The notes: generated by a model from the sequence alone, not told the origin. 64,000 bases of DNA from Breviolum minutum Mf 1.05b.01 (GCA_000507305.1 DF240477.1:52871-116870); one strand, 5' to 3'. Positions 1 to 11,991 are shown, counted from the first letter of the stretch. A program made the numbers and translations.

Positions 1-109
1 GGACTTCCTGGCTGAGTCTACAGCTGGCTGTGCAGAACATATCTGTCTTATGTGCTGCTCCAAGACCTGTGACCGCATTGAACATCTTTGGTGTTTTAAA
101 AGGCTTCAT

Positions 110-262
110 TCAAAGGGGGTGCGCTTCAGCCCCGATCAAGTCCCGATCCTCCACATGGGCAGACTTTTTCTGCAATTCAGAAGCTAGAGAATTGCAACGA
201 TCTTGCTGCTCCGTGATGGAGGCCTCCATCAAGGAAGGGTTCAAAGCATAATGACACATGCT
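110..262 (-). CDS. Exon candidate, coiled-coil-like segment
   Basis: The minus-strand frame is open for about 50 codons and ends at a TGA at 110-112. It reads as a charged, Leu/Gln/Glu-rich helix (for example EQQDRCNSLASELQKKSAH) typical of coiled coils. Codon use looks coding, while the plus-strand ORF here looks like its shadow. Splice borders are not clear: GT dinucleotides within the segment could end it, and the upstream border lacks a strong AG. It may be an internal exon of a gene reaching beyond the left window edge. Family not recognised. Confidence 0.42.
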   Translation of the reverse strand, partial: SMCHYALNPSLMEASITEQQDRCNSLASELQKKSAHVEDRDLIGAEAHPL

Positions 263-2139
263 GTCACTGTCAGATTAAAGAAAAAACAACAAGAAGCCAA
301 GAAGCTATGAATGAAGGGTGAATCAATACTTTGGCCTCAAGTTCTTCCATCCGCAAACGAAGCCGTTGCACCTGTTAGCAAACATCTCTTAGCATTGTTC
401 AAAGATAATCATCGTTCCTTCCCTCACCAAAAGGCCTCCTTCAGGACTTGCCGGTTCGCCTCGGGCTGTTTTTGTAACATCACTTGGCTGCTTGACCTGA
501 CTGTCTTGGTTCATATCAGTTCTGCATGTCCATGGCATCTGGGAAGCGTGCGGCTTCAAGAGGCCCTACCGTCTTTCCAAGCAGCGCAAGCATCGAAAGA
601 TGTCATGTTGAAACATCCGTCATCACCGACTTTATCATCTTTTCCTGTGTGTCAATTTTTTGGGGTAGAAGGATGATAGAATGTATACATAATATATATA
701 TATATATAGACTGACATAGATACATGGATGATATTTTGTGATATCTACTATAGTCTATAGTTAATTTCTGAAGCTACCCCGAAAACCTTCCTGCAAAGTT
801 TCTCCAGTGCCTTGCCCTTGACTTCCCTGTGGATGAGGAGAGGTGGTGCCTCCAGAGAACCTCAGTCTGCAGCGAAGTGTTGTTTGGGTTCAAGGGCAAC
901 GGAGGGCAACGGGAACGATTCTGAAAACGTGCTACGTGTTCTTTCGAGAAATTCTGAAAGTGAAAGGTGACGGCGCCTCCACATCCATTCAGTGAGCAAT
1001 TGCAACTGCTCTAGTCACGTCTCGTGAACCGTCGAATAGACTTGTGTTGAGTCATTTATTTAAGAAAAATCTGACAGCAGTAAGGTCAAATTGAAGTGCG
1101 CCCAGCAAGCGGGCAAAAAGCACGCAGTGCAGAGATTTGAGAAAGAGCAAATCTTCAGCAATATAGCACTATCGAGATATTTCTCAACGCTCTGGACACA
1201 AGTTTGAGATTACAAGTGCTGGCAGGTTCATCCACCACGCAAAATTGGACATCCATAGCCCGCCACCCAAGTGAAAAGTTGTGTCAGTTTTCCCTTCCGT
1301 CACAAGTAGCATGGCTGGGGAACATGCTTACATAATCTGTTCAAGCAGACTTCTCTGAGTTGCCGGCCTAGCACTTCCCAGGGGAACCAACTGTAGCTGC
1401 AGCTCCTCACTTCTCCGAGCAGAGCAACTACCGAAGCTTTGAGCTGGAAGTTGACCACTTCAAACAGACCTCCATTACTTCAAATTACCCAGAACTTGAC
1501 ACCACTGAGACCAATGTTTGTCGTGGCTGATGCCCCCTTCCCGCAGTGACCCAAATTGATGTTTTTTCTCTCAGAATGTTGCAGTGGGCTCCATGTTCTC
1601 TGAATGAGCGCAGCTTCATCATTCAGCTGGCACCTCCCTGATGTTTCAAAAATGTTGTTTATTAGACACGAGGTAGGCTGAATTGTATTGTGGCTGCTGG
1701 AGTTTTCTCACTTTATCTCGGCTTGACATTGACGTGAAACTCTAGCTTTGCACCTTGTGATATCATCCAAGGGTTCATTCAGAGGAGCATATACAAATAC
1801 TGCGTGAATGCGGGTAGCCTTCGAGTGAGAATTGGTTTTGTTAGTCCACGTGAGGTAATTTCATTCACGTCTCATTTCCTCATCAGTACAGGTAGTATCC
1901 CTTGTCGCATCGTCTCACTATCATCATAATCATACAATATCATACAGATAAAGATCTGACCTGGACTGCCTGTCCTCTATTTGGCTCTCTCGCATTTGAA
2001 GTAGACTGGCCTAGCAGCAAGCAGGATCCCTGGATGTTCAACAAAAGTCTTCCTGTTTCTCATCGACTGAGGAGTCTGCCAAAAATTCCAGTTCCTGCGC
2101 AAGAAGGAACCGTTGCAATTAGATATTAGTTGTTGATAC
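263..2139. other. No supported gene
   Basis: No frame here combines good composition with believable splice sites. There is a short (TA)n tract near 690-708. The rest is AT-moderate unique sequence, probably intron or intergenic. Confidence 0.5.
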
Positions 2140-2216
2140 GTCAGGTTTCGCCGCATTGTCTGCTTCAAGAGGATGTCCTTGTGCTTGGCTGCCATCATCA
2201 ACGCGCACTCTTCGTC
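2140..2216 (-). CDS. Internal exon, charged helical segment
   Basis: A 77-bp minus-strand exon begins after a CTTCAG acceptor and ends at AC before GTATCA, entering in phase 0 and leaving in phase 2. It encodes DEECALMMAAKHKDILLKQT followed by MRRNLT, an amphipathic charged helix. The family is not recognised. It lies downstream of the stop-containing exon at 4333, so it belongs either to another gene or to a gene for which that stop is not the real end. Confidence 0.5.
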
Positions 2217-3008
2217 CTGAAGGGATACAGCAACAGATTTTGGCCACAAAGTCTCACCCTGTCAACAAATAGCACACAATTTGCAAGAGTGTGCTCTATG
2301 ATACTTGGGAAATATCAAGCTGGACAAAGGGTCAAAACAGGTTCAAACACCAAAACACTCTATGTTCAAGAAACTACATCATAACTACAGTATCGAACTC
2401 TTCGAAGGAAACAAATCAGCTCCGTCATCATCGCTTCCGCTGCAAGGGCCATGGGGAAGGTGGTTCAACCCCGCGGATGGCCAAATGCTGAGATGCATTT
2501 GTCATCCTGCCACTGCCCCCACACCTAAAAACGAACTAATTACATTAACGGTCCAAGAGTGGAGCTTGCCAATTATAGTTTGGGTTCACAATGCATCATT
2601 TATTAAGATGCTAGTGCAGGGTTTGTGACCGTTTATGGTGTCTGCCGTTTGCTGTCAATGTTGAGGAAGGGTGAACCTCAATTCGCTTTGTCAGATGATT
2701 GTCGACTGAAAGTGGTTGAAGTCATGGATGCTACAGTTCAACCAGTTCCAAGTACATACCGTTACCTTGACAAAATGCAATCTGGCAGAAGATCATGTGT
2801 TGTTCACAAAGGGGTCTGCGTGGAAGAATGTGATTCTGCAAGAGGGTGTGCCAAAGACCATGTGGAAAGGGGTGGACGCTTGTTTAGCCACCTGCTTGGT
2901 TTCAGGAAGTCGAGTCTCCTCCCTACCTTCCACTTGCAATCAAACCGCAAGAACTGGAATAAAGACTTGAGGGTTTTATGCACTATAATTTTACATATAA
3001 TTATATCT

Positions 3009-3395
3009 ATAATCGAAGGAAGTTTAGAAGTCTTAATATGGACAGTTGAAAACAGACTAGAGAAGTCAAATCAAAAAACACACTCAAGTAGAGTCACTAG
3101 AAAGAAGATACACACGCGCGAAATGTTAGGAAAATCGCGAATCGTTGCGTTTTTTCAATGATTCGTGGTTCCGGATGTTCGAAAAGTAGGCTCGCTAAAG
3201 CGGCGGGCCCGGAGGTAGCTGTTCAGCAAAGCACGCCGCTGTGGCGCGAAGCACATGTTCAAGTCAAAATGCACAAAACAGCGCATTCCTGGAGCAATTT
3301 TGAAAGCACATTTGCAAGTCAAAATGTTGAAAAACTGAGGCGTTCGGACCACTTTTTGAAGCTCAGATGTCGAAAAATTTGTCAATTAGTAAGTT
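3009..3395. repeat. Dispersed repeat, copy A (unit with ~95-bp subrepeats)
   Basis: This stretch shares ordered, diverged blocks with 40719-41370. These include a segment containing CGAAGGAAGTTTA, then CGCGCGAAATGTTAG, then TTTTTTCAATGATTCGTG, then GTCGAAAAGTAGGCTCG-like sequence and subrepeats built on GCCGCTGTGGCG, CAAGTCAAAATG and GACCACTTTTTGAAG. Copy A has about two subrepeats; copy B has about four or five. Both run directly into a GTCA-type satellite. ORFs called here are repeat artefacts. Confidence 0.75.
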
Positions 3396-4018
3396 AGTCA
3401 GTCAATCAATCAGTCAGTTGGTCAATTAGTCAGATAGTCAATTAGTCACTTAGTCAGTTAATCAATCAATGAATTTGTCAGTTTGTCAATTAGTCAGTTG
3501 TAAGTCAGTTCATCAATCAATGAATTAGTCGGTTAGTCAATTGGTCAGTTACTCAGTTCGCTAGTTAGTCGGTTAGTCAATGAGCTAGTTAGTCAGTCAG
3601 GAAGTCAATTAATCAGTTAGTCAATCAGTCAGTTTTTTTAAGTGAGTTAGCTAGTTAGTTACTTGTCAGTGGGTCAATTAGTCAGATAGTCAATCAGTCA
3701 GTTAGTCAGTCAGCCAGTAAGTCAGTTTGTCTGTTCGTCAGTTGATCAATCAGCTAATCAATTAGTCAGTTAGCTAGTTAGTCAGTCAGTGAGTCAATAA
3801 GTCAGTTAGTTTGCGAGTTAACTAGTTAGTGAGTTCATTATTTAGTCAGGTAATCAGCTAGTCAATGAGTCAGTTAGTCAATTAGTCAGTTCGTCAGTTC
3901 ATCAGTTAGCTAGTTAGTCAGTCAGTCGGTACGTCAATTAGTCAGTTCTTCAGTTAATCAATTAGTCAATTAGTCAGCTAGTCAATTAGTCAGTTAGTCA
4001 GTTGGACAGTTTGTCAGT
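3396..4018. repeat. Degenerate GTCA/GTTA tetranucleotide satellite
   Basis: About 620 bp of imperfect four-base periodic sequence made of GTCA, GTTA, ATCA and ATTA words (for example AGTCAGTTAGTCAATTAG). It follows the dispersed repeat copy A, just as a similar satellite follows copy B at 41370. The units are too degenerate, and lack unique spacers, for a CRISPR array. Confidence 0.85.
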
Positions 4019-4332
4019 GTTTTGATCTGACATCCGAGATTCACAACAACCAATCTCTCCTATAGGTTTCCTATTCTTGAAACTTCCGCCACCGCCTCGT
4101 GCGGTACTACTGGTACATATGTATACATATATATATATATACTTATATTATATCTCATATAAATGATTAATATATTGATACATGAAAAAACATCTATACA
4201 TACAGTACATATTATAGATAGAGTAAGCGAATCCAATGCGTGGCTCCGAGGTTGGGCTGCTCCAAACAACCCTTTGACAAGGCTCATGGCCTTCAGTCTT
4301 TTACGCGGTTTGTAGGTCGATGATTGTATCAT

Positions 4333-4491
4333 TCAGGCAATCACTAATGTCACATCACCCTGCAGACCCAATGCAATCTGCAATTCATGACAGACATCGC
4401 AAACCAAATAACCTCCCCGAAGATTGACAATATGAGTGTTGTCCTTCGTCTGTAAAACGGCCATGACAGCTTCTTGTTGGGGAACATGTCC
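4333..4491 (-). CDS. Probable terminal exon, unrecognised protein
   Basis: A CTTGCAG acceptor opens a 53-codon minus-strand frame that ends in TGA at 4333-4335. It starts GHVPQQEAVMAVLQTKDN, continues through GGYLVCDVCHELQIALGLQ and ends GDVTLVIA. Composition is strongly protein-like, with alternating hydrophobics suggesting strands and a CxxC pair (CDVC). A GT near the end (after LQG) could also act as a 5' splice site, so the stop may not be used. The family is not recognised. If terminal, it is the 3' end of a minus-strand gene whose other exons lie above 4.5 kb. Confidence 0.55.
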   Translation of the reverse strand, partial: GHVPQQEAVMAVLQTKDNTHIVNLRGGYLVCDVCHELQIALGLQGDVTLVIA

Positions 4492-5042
4492 CTGCAAGAA
4501 TATCCCGTGAGTTGAACGTGGATTTCCTATTTAAGGATACGACACGACGCAGTGAAAGCTGCAATCTCAATGTAAACGTGAACATAGGCAACTTTAATTT
4601 TTGAGTTGCAAACGAAATGCTTGAGAACAATACGCAATGTCATGTTTCCAATCTGCAAACAAAACGATCTTCTAAGATATGCAAACGTTGCACTTCGCTC
4701 TAGAGTGCAAAGTTTTCTTGTCAAAGGACACTGATCAGGCCTCAGCAGCTAGCATTCTTGCCTGCAACGAAGCACCAGCCACGGCAGAAAAAAAATGAAA
4801 GGAGAATTCGGAATGCATCACTTCGCCGGACTCCCTCTCTAAATTAAAGATACATCGTGGGAAAAGAAAATTCAAGAATCATCAAAAAACATATTAAGTT
4901 TTCACTACCTCAGGAAGTCTAAACCCAATTCGACTTTTCAGGCCTTTGGAATTCTCGAGTGTTTGGAATCTTCGGGACTTTCCAATCTGTTGGGTTTTCT
5001 GCATTTGGGGGACTTGTCTACGTCTTGCACGTCGCTGCTCAC

Positions 5043-5086
5043 ATCTTTGCTGCAGATGCAAGCTGCACTTTGATTATGTGCTCTTC
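5043..5086 (-). CDS. Micro-exon candidate (44 bp)
   Basis: A GTTCAG acceptor and a GTGAGC donor flank a 44-bp minus-strand frame encoding EEHIIKVQLASAAK. Both splice sites are good matches to consensus. The incoming phase does not fit the exon at 5319-5418 as I have drawn it, so one border is wrong or another exon intervenes. Confidence 0.4.
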
Positions 5087-5318
5087 CTGAACCGTTTGCT
5101 CGTGTATTCTTGGCCTTGTTGTCAGGTACTACCCGGCTTTTGAATTTTTGACTTTTCAGTATGGACCACTGGCCAAGTTTTGCCAGTTTCCAGTGTACGC
5201 GGTCTGAAACTCTATCTATATCTATTTCAATAGACGGGTCTATAATGCATGTTCTATATATGCAGACACATCTGCAGTATGTATATCCAATATTTATAGT
5301 ACATAGGGAGATGGTAAC

Positions 5319-5418
5319 TTCTGGTTTTGGTCGAAGGCGTTGTGGGCTGTGTGGGAAGGCCTGTGCACTGTGCCGTTGCGAGCCACGTGCCGCTTCAAAT
5401 CTTCCAGCAGGTTGCAGT
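5319..5418 (-). CDS. Internal exon, polar segment
   Basis: A 100-bp minus-strand exon follows a GAAG acceptor and ends before GTTACC. It encodes DCNLLEDLKRHVARNGTVHR followed by a His/Asn/Gln-rich stretch, with a believable charged helix at the start. The other minus frame is also open but less protein-like. Family not recognised. Confidence 0.5.
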
Positions 5419-5816
5419 CTTCGATCAATAATCAACAATCGTCTTTACGCAGGCTTGTTTTGGTGCACCAAACACCAGGGATATAGCCGCACTTAGGGGG
5501 AGCCACTATGAACAACAAGTAAGAGGTTGCTGTTGCTCAGTTGCTCTTGTTGTTGTCGTTGTTGTTCTTCTTCTGCCTTTTCTATGTCTTCTTTTTGTTC
5601 TTGTTCTTATCCTTTGTCTTATTTTGCAATCACACCAATTGCGCTTCCAATCCACCATCTCCCCCCTCGCGGCCCTGCTGGAGAGCGCGCTAGCTCTAAA
5701 AATATAAACTGGTCACTCTTCATTCGCCGCTGCACGCTTGTGAAGTGTTTGGTGTGTTGGGAGAGGGGCTCCTTTGCGTGCAATCCAGGAACCTCTCCCA
5801 GGATTAATTGATTAAC

Positions 5817-5900
5817 CTCTGCATTGAAGCCTTCATGTGCGCAATTTCTGCATCTTTCTGCTCCAGCATCAGGGCATGCTGGTGCTCCTGGATGCTTAGC
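5817..5900 (-). CDS. Internal exon, coiled coil
   Basis: An 84-bp minus-strand exon lies between a CATCAG acceptor and an AG/GTTAAT donor, in phase 2 at both ends. It encodes LSIQEHQHALMLEQKDAEIA followed by HMKASMQ, a clear heptad-like coiled coil rich in Gln, Glu, Lys and His. It probably belongs to the same minus-strand gene as the exons at 5.0-5.4 kb. Longer ORFs listed in other frames over this stretch are shadows. Confidence 0.55.
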
Positions 5901-7904
5901 CTGATGATCATCATGAATCAGCACATGCAATCAGGGCTGCTTGCTGCACAGACACAAGCAAATGTTCTTTTGAGGCTGGTAGTGGATGAAGGAGAATTGC
6001 AACGATTCATCAATAAGGGACCAGCAGCTGCTCATAGCCACCTGCTCTTCACAGAAATGTTGCTAGATAGAAACTCGAAGACAGCACTTAGCCGTGCCAA
6101 GGCCTCCACTCTCTGAAGCCTCAAATGCCAAGAATGTAAGAAGCTTTGAGACAACTGCGAACAGCTTTATGCAAAAAGAAGAAATGCAGACAAGGAAAAA
6201 ATATTGTGCAAGTGGCTCGACTCGCTCGACGCTTGTCCACATTAATTGCGTTAATTGTCACCCCAACACTTGTGGATTTCTATGGATGCTATGTGTCGTG
6301 CCGCAAGATCTGGTGGCCTGGCAGATCTGGAATGGACAGGCAGACAGGCACAACTTTCTGCAACAGCAAAGCTAGCCAGCAGTACGAGTCGCGGCTTAAT
6401 ACACCATTGAGTTTTCCCTCCATTTGGCTCCTGACCCACATGCATCACGCTGTGAAAGTGGGTGCAAGAAGCTACTTCAGGGCTATGGCTAAGGGCTTCG
6501 CTGGCGACCATCTAGCTGGATCTTGCTTTGCAAAAGTCAGGTCAACTGCTTGCCTCAACATGAACGACAGGCATTTGCACAATGAAATGATTTTAGCATA
6601 GAAATGATTCGAATCCAAAACCACCTCCCAAATCTAGGAGTTAGAATTTTTAGGCAGAGTTCGAAATTTTACAGTGTAAGTGGCAGTCTTTGTGGAGCAT
6701 GAAGTGGCATGAGATATCAATCTACAAGAAATGCACGCTGCATTCAATTTGTGAAAAATATTGCAGGAAACTAGAGCTGACTGAGCTGCCTATGTTCCGC
6801 ATCCGGGCATCTGGATTTTCATGCACGAATGGTAGCTCGGCTTTAGTGATTTCAATGGCTATCCTTCTGCTTCTTTGTGACACAAGCGGCAAAGCCACAA
6901 TGTCATTGCAAATAGCCTAACCACACTGACATGAAATCAATTCAGTACACTGTACACGACCAAAATCGCATGTCGCGAGCAATTGTCGAGTCTATGTCCT
7001 TTTTGTAGCATGTGTGCAAGTAGGGGAAACTTCTGTGCGGTGGCATGCGTTCCTTCCTTGTGACAAGGGCACACAAAATACCCTTTGAGCAGAAAAGCCT
7101 TGGCTGGAATCCAGACAGATTCCAGGGAGGTTCAAAGCAATTTCCCTCGCAAATGGAAAAGGCTCCGTTAGTTCTGCAGTTGTAGAACCTGATTTTGAAA
7201 CTTATGTGAGTCCATGTCTGAGTGTGAGTGCATGTGTGTTTGTGTGCTGGTCCTTCTCCCTGCACTGCGATCCAGGCCGCGTGGCTGCTTGGTGCTGCTT
7301 CTTCATTCCTGCCTTTTCAACTCGCATTTCCAGTGGTTGCACATCTCGAACCATCTTTGGGCTCAGGACTTGAGGCGCAACACGGCCAGCCTTGGATTTG
7401 GAGAATGTGGGGACCCGTACCACTGCATAGCACTGTAGTATCTTCTGTACGTTCCAATGGATTCGTTTGAACCTCGTCCTGTCAAGTCAATTTCCACGTC
7501 ATTCAAATACCAAAACAAAAAGAAACAAAGTCACACTTTCCGTATAGTTGCAAAGCCTCGAATCTGCTTACAATTTGCCCTCAGTCTGTGACCCTCCTGT
7601 TAAATTTCTCGCTTCTGCAGCTGTACGCCAAACGTTGCCAGAGTTGGAATCCCTAGATCAATCAAAGTGTGGCAAGCGTAGAGCACGGACAATTCATCTA
7701 GCACCATCCAAGAATTCCAAGAATTTCTGCCCTAATTACTAATACCTCAGCCTTCACCGCTTGCAGTTAAAGTACTCGCCTTCCGTCAGGGTCCATGAGC
7801 TGCAAACGCAGCGTTTCCGAAAAGTGGCCAAAGCGTTCGCTCTGCCTAAGTCTGCATGGCATGGCTCCCAAATCGTGGGCACAACACACAGTTCAGATTC
7901 TTAC
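5901..7904. other. No confident gene
   Basis: Several frames are open for 60-150 codons on both strands, but none has good borders or protein-like composition throughout. A weak minus-strand coding look near 5990-6030 could not be resolved to one frame. Probably intron. Confidence 0.4.
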
Positions 7905-8099
7905 GATCTTTGACTTGAAATCCCATAAGTTGAAAGATAGCGCCTTGGAAAGACATGCATATCAATGCGTGTGATTGCGCATCACCACCAGCAAGTGTGG
8001 GAGACATGAGATGTGCATCAAACAGGATGTATGGTTTTTTGGGAAAGCAAGAGGGAGTTGCAAGTTGTATCAGGGTGTTGTTTTGTGAATCGAAAGCCG
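7905..8099 (-). CDS. Internal exon, unrecognised folded domain
   Basis: A 195-bp minus-strand exon begins after GCTAG and ends at a strong GTAAGAAT donor, with phase 1 at both ends. The 64 complete codons read AFDSQNNTLIQLATP, then FPKKPYILFDAHLMS, then SHALICMSFQGAIFQLMGF, then QVKD. Mixed hydrophobic and polar residues suggest a globular beta-rich domain. Plus-strand ORFs over the same place contain a long Phe/Cys-rich run and look non-coding. I do not recognise the family. Confidence 0.6.
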
Positions 8100-9189
8100 C
8101 TAGCAATTACATGCAATTGCACCAAGGTGGCCTTTGTCGTGTGTTCGAGGGAAACGCTGCACAGCACAGTCTCAAATTCTGGGGCCAAGGCTCCACCTCC
8201 ACACACCCAATGCGAAGACGAACCTCACCGAACCGATTCCACATTGAGAACTCCACAAAAGCAAGTTTTTACCGGAAAGTCACCTTGTGTTTTGTTGTTT
8301 TTTGTCTTGTTTGTCTTGCTTGTCTTTTTTTCTGATGGATTTCTTTATGATTCTATATTTAAATGTTCTTTTGTGCTTGTTCATATCTTTTCGGGTTTCT
8401 TTTGTGTTTTGTTCATGTTGTTCTTCCTTTGTCGTCCTTCATGGATGGTTGTCTATGTCCCTTATATGATTTCTTGGATGGTGGTGCATAGCTTCTTCGT
8501 TTATATGCGATGTTTGGAAGCCAAGGGATGGGGCACTTCGCTTCTGCTTCTTCTGCTTGGTTTCAAGCTGAGCTCTCGATCCTTGGGAACATAAATTTCC
8601 TTGTCAGGTTCGGACTAAGCTTTCTACCTTCGAGTGTGGACTACAGGATTCAGTCTCCTTTGGGGTGGGTCTTCCGGGTGCTGGTGACCTTGCTTTTTCA
8701 GCTATCAGCCTGAGTGTGTGCGTGTGTGGTTCCAAAAAAGAAAGTACCGGAACAGAAATGCCCCCGATAACTATCAAGGTGCTTGACTCAGAGCCCCTGC
8801 AAGTTTTTCTTGTGGTTAAATTCTAGTCATTGTTGCTGTAGATGAAGGGTGAGCATCTGAGAGTGTGAGAGAAAATCTGAACTTACTTTAGCGAATCAAA
8901 AAGTCAAGCACTTCTTCTCGGCTGCAGCCTGCTGCTTTGTTCTATGCGTCTTGTTTCTTGGATGATTCCTCTATGTGATTTCTTTACCCTTGGCATTGTT
9001 CCTGTTGCTTGTATATGCTTCCTTTTGTGACTCCTTTGACGCTTTTTTGCTGACCTGCAGTTATGCTGGCACTGCCTGTTCTTTTGAATTCCTCTAGGTC
9101 TTGCTTTTTGTGAGTTCATTTATGATCTTCTTTCGGTTGAAGTGTTTCAATCATGCATTCAGTTCTGCTTCCTTTTAGGCTTTCCCTTT

Positions 9190-9400
9190 TCCTCTCTGCT
9201 TTCTATGCTGGGCAATGTCAGCGTCAAACGTGCCTGCTGCAGAGATCCAAGCGATGAACAAGCGCGCGCTTTTGTTGATCTGCACTCCCCAAGTGGGTAC
9301 CTTGTTCAGGTGCAGCAAATACGGCGTTGGCATTGTTAGACAAGTGACAAGAGATCCAGCCTGTTCGTGTTTGCCTTCCAAGAAAATCCCACAAAGCACT
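9190..9400 (-). CDS. Exon candidate, unrecognised protein segment
   Basis: The minus-strand frame is open from about 9430 to a stop at 9175 and has protein-like composition: SRGVLCGIFLEGKHEQAG, then LTMPTPYLLHLNKVPTWGVQ, then INKSARLFIAWISAAG, ending in a basic tail HRKQRGKGKA. Exact borders are uncertain. A new plus-strand gene is less likely because neighbouring exons are minus-strand. Confidence 0.45.
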
Positions 9401-9897
9401 CCCCGGCTTGGCAAGGAGAGCCAGAAGACCACTCCCTGGCTGTCAAAGCCTTCAAAATCTCATCCTTCAAATTCTCATTAAGTAAACCCGCCATCCAAAA
9501 ACATCAGCAGGAATGCGGAATGCGCGATTGCCCTTGCAGCCTCCCCAAAATCGTGACTGCAGGACTTGCTTGCGATCTGGAAAGAATGCTGGAAAAGGTC
9601 CTGTCCAGCAAAGTTTGGAGAGCGAAAGCGCGCAGTAAGTTTTCCTTCATCTCACTCTGCTCGAAAACGACTGAAAATATGTGCAGTCCACTTCAACCGC
9701 TCCAATACTCGAGCCCAAATGTGAAAAAGCAGCTCCATTCCGATTCCTGCAAACTGACTCACCCCTACCAGACTTCAACTCCGTGTCTGCGATCGCACCT
9801 GCCAGCGGCAGCATCTACTATCGAGTCCTGCTCGCAAGAATGATCACAGGTCAGTCACACCACGACAATCCGTTGCCATTCATTGCCAAGTCTGCAT

Positions 9898-10060
9898 CTT
9901 GACTCGTGGTAATGGGCTCCTTCTATCTCCTTCGAAAAATGCCATAGCGGCAAATAGCGTGAGAACAGTCCTTGGAGCAGTTGTCCGCAAAAAAGAATCG
10001 GAGAGAGAGCAGATCCCAGGATTGGCCTTAGTTTCGAAGAGAGCATTGAGTCTGATGCTT
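9898..10060 (-). CDS. Exon candidate, unrecognised protein segment
   Basis: One minus-strand frame reads NALFETKANPGICSLSDSFL, then RTTAPRTVLTLFAAMAFF, then EGDRRSPLPRVKMQTWQ, ending at a TGA. The hydrophobic middle followed by a basic stretch is protein-like, and an AG acceptor is available upstream. The overlapping minus frame is less convincing. Borders approximate; family unknown. Confidence 0.42.
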
Positions 10061-10469
10061 CTGTGCCTGTCATTGCCTGTCTGTGTGGGATGCACATGCC
10101 ATATATAGCTTGTGCTGCATCAAACAAGCCCCTAAGATCAAGGCTTACGAATGATCCAACTTGAACTCGCCAACCTGCTGAGCAAAAAGGTTCTCGATTT
10201 GCAAGTGCAAAAGCTGGCCAAACAGTCCAAAAAGCATTCCCTAAACTGACAAAAATGACAAAAGGACGAACATGACCCTACGCCGCAAACATCCCCAAAC
10301 AGAACCTGTTTCTCAAGAATCCAAAGTCTTCAAGGTACGAAATGGTAATCTTTCAGATCTGGCGTTGACCAAAGCATTGCGGCACTTGCTACATGCTGGG
10401 GCGGCGGTATGATGAGAAGCCCTGTAGAACGCAACAGGCCTGCGGTTGGCACTCATGCGCTCGCTCATT

Positions 10470-10690
10470 CCCAAATGCAGGATGAACTGAAAGGAAGCTG
10501 TGGTTTGTCTTCAAAGAAATTGAAAAATGCTTGAGTACAGTTCTGACAATTCTGTAGCCTGCAGTTCAGCCGTTGCATTACACGCACCATCGCACAAGGT
10601 GGTGCTTGCATCCCATCGATGCTCGTACCCAAGAGGGCATTGCAGGCTACTGCACCTGTTGACTTGGGCAATCCGCAAGAAGCAAAGCAA
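10470..10690 (-). CDS. Exon candidate, Cys-rich segment
   Basis: The minus-strand frame reads GLPKSTGAVACNALLGTSID, then GMQAPPCAMVRVMQRLNCR, then LQNCQNCTQAFFNFFEDKPQ. Cysteines are frequent but without a recognisable zinc-finger spacing. A second minus frame is also open for 60 codons but looks less natural. Borders are not defined. Confidence 0.4.
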
Positions 10691-11332
10691 CAAATGAAGC
10701 TTTGAAGCCTTGCATCATTCTGCATCCACAAAATCGATTCATGGCGGTTGATGGCCAGTGAAGGGTTTTCAAGTTGTCCATCTCAGAAGCAGACGGCATG
10801 TCGAGCTGGGGTTGGCCCCATGAGGTGGCTGTCGTTGAAAGCCAGAAGATCGTAGAAAGGCCTGAAGGAATCAGATCGAATGATCAACAATACCGTGTCA
10901 AATCATCCATGTCCGTGCCTGAAGGAAACCATGCTTCACACAGGCCGATAGAAAACATGCAGAAATCTTGGTCAGCACTGAAACTGGAGCACCATCAGGT
11001 TCCTTTGTCCAATTAGTACTTGTAGTGTCCAACAAGGTTCCTCGCTACGATCTGAAAATTTGTATAGCTAAAGGGGTGAAAGAAGCCGCGCTGTACTAGA
11101 TTTGTGGCCTCATCGTTTTGCTATAAGAGTATTGTGCATGAACCTGTTCTCGTTGTTTCGCTATGGTGCTTTGATTCTCCTAGTCTCTTCTAAATTCCCA
11201 AATGTTGCTTTGTATCTACTCCTTGACTGTTGAGCTGAATGCCTGCCGAATCTTCGTGATCAATGGATCTGAAAGTGCCAAACAAGGCCATGACCACCAG
11301 AAGGCAACTTAATACTGAGAGCCCAGACACAG

Positions 11333-11491
11333 ATGGCGTACAACACAACAATAATCACTAGCAATCACAATCGCAAACCTCACCACTCACTACCACCACA
11401 TTCGGCTCCATCTCCACCACCTCTATCTCTACCACGTCTACCACCACTGGCAGAAGCGGCGGCGGCAGCAGCAGCAGCAGCAGCAGCAGCT

Positions 11492-11539
<48 letters not shown>

Positions 11540-11620
11540 ACAACAACAACAACAACAGCAACGACGACGACGACGACGACGAGGAGGGGGAGGAGGAGGA
11601 GGAGGAGGAAGAACAACCTC
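11333..11620. repeat. Compound triplet microsatellite (GCG/CAG/CAACAG/CAA/CGA/GGA)
   Basis: From about 11455 the plus strand runs through GCG, then CAG repeats, a CAACAG stretch, CAA repeats, CGA repeats and GGA repeats. The ORFs on both strands (poly-Ala, poly-Thr, poly-Leu, poly-Val) are products of the repeat. The left part (11333-11455) is ACC/CAC-rich low-complexity sequence. Confidence 0.9.
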
Positions 11621-11757
11621 AACAACGGTGACAAGAGAAATCTACCCATGGTCAGAAAAACTATGGTCCCCATCAATATGCTTGTGCAAGAGCAATATAG
11701 GGTTCTCAAGCCTCAAGTGGCCTTGTGCAAGCCGTGTCAAGGATGTAATGCCACCCC

Positions 11758-11963
11758 TTAGTTTCCGGCCTTGCAAACTTTTTTGGCGTTTTTGTCTGCA
11801 GCATCTTTGGTCTGGGTTCCGAATTGCTTGCCCATCCACGCCGCGCTTTGATTCATCGCACCTTGGCTTTGGCCACAAGATGGTCTTGTGGCTTGGGCAA
11901 ACGATGTTTCCGCAGCCAAATCCACTCGCTCATTTGCGCGCCTTCCACCCGCCGCTTCATCTT
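11758..11963 (-). CDS. Terminal exon of a minus-strand gene
   Basis: A TTTTCCAG acceptor is followed by 67 clear codons and a TAA stop at 11758-11760. The segment reads DEAAGGRRANERVDLAAETS, then FAQATRPSCGQSQGAMNQSA, then AWMGKQFGTQTKDAADKNAK, then KVCKAGN. It is hydrophilic, Ala/Gln/Lys-rich and probably a disordered or helical C-terminus. It starts with two bases (phase 1 from the previous exon). The frame has no start codon, so it is easily missed. The family is not recognised. This gives a probable 3' gene end directly before the large triplet repeat. Confidence 0.65.
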
Positions 11964-11991
11964 CTGGAAAACAGACCTCGTTAGATAAAAG

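Noticed and set aside
318-340. Possible relic of the dinoflagellate spliced leader (TTTGGCCTCAAG)
   Set aside because: One base more than the TTTGGCTCAAG end of the leader and no upstream leader sequence; chance match.
3396-4018. CRISPR-like periodic repeats
   Set aside because: The period is four bases, repeats are degenerate, and there are no unique spacers; a eukaryotic satellite explains it.
11333-11761. 142-codon plus ORF and 109- and 67-codon minus ORFs
   Set aside because: Built almost wholly from the triplet microsatellite (poly-Ala, Thr, Leu, Val); no independent coding signal.
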